Part shown: piece by piece, positions 22,216 through 24,264 of the stretch
How the letters are laid out: every line of letters starts with the position of its first letter
Numbering within the stretch: position 1 is the first letter of the stretch
From: Eubacterium sp.
GTDB lineage: Bacteria; Bacillota; Clostridia; Oscillospirales; Acutalibacteraceae
Assembly: GCA_024696725.1 (NCBI GenBank)
Contig: JAILGO010000014.1
Location: 1 to 24,264, forward strand
Length of the DNA stretch: 24,264 bases
Reading direction: 5' to 3'
Notes under the pieces: model-generated
Database searches by the model: none
What the model was told of the DNA's origin: nothing
What the model saw: the letters and a program-made list of their open reading frames with translations, nothing else
Program-made: the position numbers and the translations under genes

Positions 22216-24264
22216 ATGAAAAGTAACGTGCGAAGCGAACGCCGCCCCCTTCAACACATAAAAAAAATAACGGCGATAATTCTTTCGTTGATAATGCTTC
22301 TCAGCGTAGCGTCAAGCGTTGAGCTGCCCGTTTTTGCAGACGATATGCCCGCAAGCGGTGTCTGCGGTGAAAACGTAACCTACGTCTTTGATTCCTCAAC
22401 GGGAGTTCTGACCGTCAGCGGTACGGGAGGAATGGATGATTATTCCTGGGGCTCGTCGCCCTTTTATAATAATTTATTGATTGAAAAAGTTGTTGTTGAA
22501 AACGGTGTTACAAGAATAGGCTCGTATGCGTTTAAAGGCTGCACAGCCATAACAAGCATGAAAATCGGAAAAGACGTAACAAGCATCGGACGCTCCGGAA
22601 ATGATTGCTTCCCGAACTTAGCCGATATTACCGTTAGCAGCGGCAATACGGTATTTGACAGCAGAAACGGTTGCAATGCAATTATTGTAACCACACATAA
22701 CGCATTAGTTTTAGGTTGTAAGAATACGGTTATCCCCGACAGCGTAACAAGCATCGGTGATTATGCATTTTACCGTTGCACAGGCTTAACAGGCATAACT
22801 ATCCCCGACGGCGTAACAAGCATAGGCCGTTCTGCATTTTACGGTTGCACAGGCTTAACAAGCATAACTATCCCCGACAGCGTAACAAGCATCGGTGATT
22901 ATGCATTTTACCGTTGCGCAGGTTTAACAAGCATAACTATCCCCGACGGCGTAACAAGCATAGGCAGTTATACATTTGAAGGTTGCACAGGATTAACAAG
23001 CATAACCATCCCCGACAGTGTAACAAGCATAGGCGAACATGCATTTGAAGATTGCACAGGATTAACAAGCATAACCATCCCCGACAGCGTAACAAGCATA
23101 GGCAGTTATACATTTGACGGTTGCACAGGCTTAACAGGCATAACTATCCCCGACAGCGTAACAAGCATAAGCGGTTCTGCATTTTCCGATTGCACAGGCT
23201 TAACAAGCATAACTATCCCCGATAGCGTAACAAGCATAGGTGGTTATACATTTACCGGTTGCACAGGCTTAACAAGCATAACTATCCCCGACAGCGTAAC
23301 AAGCATCGGTGATTATGCATTTTACCGTTGCACAGGCTTAACAAGCGTAACAATACCTAACAGTGTAACAAGCATAGGAAACCGTGCATTTTCTCTTTGC
23401 AAAGGCTTAACAAGCGTAACAATCCCCGACGGCGTAACAAGCATTGGTGATTATGCATTTTCCGATTGCTACAATATAACAGATATCTATTTTCCCGGCT
23501 CAGAAAGTCAGTTTAACAGTATCCGTATTGGTGATAATAATGACTGTTTTAAAACAGTAAACATATCTTATAATTACAGTACCGACGGTATCGCTAATCC
23601 GTGCGTTAATCATACCTGGAACGAGGGTATAAAAACCGACGAGCCGAATTGTACCGATTCGGGATTCATAACTTATACCTGTACCCTTTGCGGCGCAACA
23701 AAAAAAGATGAAATCCCGACAAACGGCGTTCACAATTACAACAGCGGCGAAGTAACAACTCAGCCTACCTGTACCGAAGACGGCGTTAAAACCTTTACCT
23801 GTACCCTCTGCGGAGACAGCTATGCGGAGAGCATTCCCGCAACGGGTAACCACTCTTATAATAACGGAGTTGTAACAACTCAGCCTACCTGTACCGAAGA
23901 CGGCGTTAAAACCTTTACCTGTACCGTTTGCGGAAACAGCTATACGGAAACGGTAAACAAGCTCGGGCACAGCTATAACGACATAGTAATAGTTCAGCCT
24001 ACCTGTACCGAAGACGGCGTTAAAGCCTTTACCTGTGCCCTCTGCGGAAACAGCTATACGGAAACGGTAAACAAGCTCGGTCACAGCTATAACGGTATGG
24101 TTACGACTCAGCCTACCTGTACCGAAGACGGCGTTAAAACCTTTACCTGTACCCTCTGCGGAGACAGCTATACGGAAACTGTAAGCAAGCTCGGTCACAG
24201 CTATAACGGTATGGTTACGACTCAGCCTACCTGTACCGAAGACGGCGTTAAAACCTTTACCTGT
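22216..24264 (+). CDS. BspA-like LRR surface protein with cysteine-rich repeats, 3'-partial
   Basis: 683 residues are visible with no stop before the window edge. A long basic signal peptide is cleaved after V-F-A (residue 41). Residues 48-170 hold a lead-in (ENVTYVFDSSTGVLTVSGTG) typical of this family plus divergent repeats. Residues 173-425 are 11 uninterrupted 23-residue LRR_5 (BspA/TpLRR) units built on IPDSVTSIG, then AF, then C-T-G-L-T-S-I-T. A short spacer leads to cysteine-rich repeats from His466 to the edge. BspA-type proteins are surface adhesins that bind host or bacterial ligands; the ligand here is not readable. No wall anchor is visible, but the C-terminus is missing. AAGGAG 7 bases before the ATG fixes the start. 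The repeat DNA favours ACA/TTA/ATA codons that are less common in the giant genes, which hints at separate history. Confidence 0.92.
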   Translation, partial: MKSNVRSERRPLQHIKKITAIILSLIMLLSVASSVELPVFADDMPASGVCGENVTYVFDSSTGVLTVSGTGGMDDYSWGSSPFYNNLLIEKVVVENGVTRIGSYAFKGCTAITSMKIGKDVTSIGRSGNDCFPNLADITVSSGNTVFDSRNGCNAIIVTTHNALVLGCKNTVIPDSVTSIGDYAFYRCTGLTGITIPDGVTSIGRSAFYGCTGLTSITIPDSVTSIGDYAFYRCAGLTSITIPDGVTSIGSYTFEGCTGLTSITIPDSVTSIGEHAFEDCTGLTSITIPDSVTSIGSYTFDGCTGLTGITIPDSVTSISGSAFSDCTGLTSITIPDSVTSIGGYTFTGCTGLTSITIPDSVTSIGDYAFYRCTGLTSVTIPNSVTSIGNRAFSLCKGLTSVTIPDGVTSIGDYAFSDCYNITDIYFPGSESQFNSIRIGDNNDCFKTVNISYNYSTDGIANPCVNHTWNEGIKTDEPNCTDSGFITYTCTLCGATKKDEIPTNGVHNYNSGEVTTQPTCTEDGVKTFTCTLCGDSYAESIPATGNHSYNNGVVTTQPTCTEDGVKTFTCTVCGNSYTETVNKLGHSYNDIVIVQPTCTEDGVKAFTCALCGNSYTETVNKLGHSYNGMVTTQPTCTEDGVKTFTCTLCGDSYTETVSKLGHSYNGMVTTQPTCTEDGVKTFTC
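22732..23490 (+). repeat. Eleven in-register 69-bp repeats encoding LRR_5 units
   Basis: The tract is exactly 11 x 69 bases (23 codons each), starting at each IP[DN] codon set, with no indels. Units 1, 3 and 9 share an identical opening of about 48 bases and the ATCGGTGATTAT variant, while most other units read ATAGGC or similar. That pattern implies recent unit shuffling or gene conversion. Confidence 0.93.
23611..24264 (+). repeat. Six-plus 114-120-bp cysteine-rich repeats
   Basis: Units begin at His codons at 23611, 23731, 23851, 23968, 24082 and 24196, the last cut by the window edge. Lengths are 120, 120, 117, 114 and 114 bases. Each encodes H-[ST]-[YW]-N, then P-[TN]-C, C-x9-C-x2-C and a Tyr/Thr/Glu tail leading to the next His. 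The first unit is most diverged; later units are nearly identical in DNA, so expansion ran toward the 3' end. Confidence 0.9.

Noticed and set aside
22732..23490. Regular repeats that could be read as a CRISPR array
   Set aside because: The 69-bp units are contiguous, degenerate and in frame with 23-residue LRR_5 units; there are no unique spacers and no cas genes.
23500..24198. 232-codon open frame on the minus strand with internal repeats
   Set aside because: Its repeats are only the reverse reading of the cysteine-rich units of the BspA-like gene, which is clearly coding on the + strand.

Overview
The window looks like chromosome from an anaerobic, low-to-moderate-GC Firmicute of the Clostridia, probably a gut Oscillospiraceae/Ruminococcus relative. 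This is inferred from strong AGGAGG-type ribosome sites, consensus TTGACA/TATAAT promoters, Gram-positive signal peptides, GH25 lysozymes, BspA-type leucine-rich repeats and C-terminal Ig/fibronectin modules. I see no phage, transposon, CRISPR, tRNA or rRNA. No non-coding stretch exceeds about 240 bases.

Layout. (1) 3-5492 (+) is the 3' part of a giant alpha-helical repeat protein of at least 1,829 residues. (2) 5551-6666 (-) is a Cro/C1-type regulator with a long helical C-terminal region. (3) 6846-11006 (-) is a second giant secreted protein. Its own signal peptide, three short helical repeats, one copy of the module that is tandemly repeated in protein 1, and an Ig plus FnIII tail are all visible. 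(4) 11214-13312 (-) is a two-gene metal-efflux operon: a free-standing HMA metallochaperone and a P1B-2 ATPase. A consensus promoter and an ArsR/SmtB-like palindrome lie in front of it. (5) 13451-14847 (-) is a lipoprotein followed by a TtcA-like tRNA thiolase. (6) 14943-15728 (+) and 15747-16589 (-) are two convergent calcineurin-like phosphoesterases. The second is preceded by a 32-residue membrane miniprotein (16593-16691). (7) 16831-22070 (+) is a tight three-gene extracellular operon: membrane-anchored GH25, secreted GH25 with Ig/FnIII, and subtilisin-like protease with beta-helix. Its first gene appears to be leaderless. (8) 22216 to the window edge (+) is a BspA-like surface protein with 11 exact 23-residue LRR units and at least six cysteine-rich 38-40-residue units.

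Most of the coding capacity is exported protein. The two GH25 enzymes and the protease plausibly act together on cell wall and wall proteins. The same Ig plus FnIII tail closes both the second GH25 and the second giant protein, suggesting a shared way of staying at the wall. The most novel-looking element is the long helical module shared by the two giant proteins, which I cannot place in a named family. Other notable points are the leaderless lysozyme operon, the overlooked miniprotein and the orphan metal operator.
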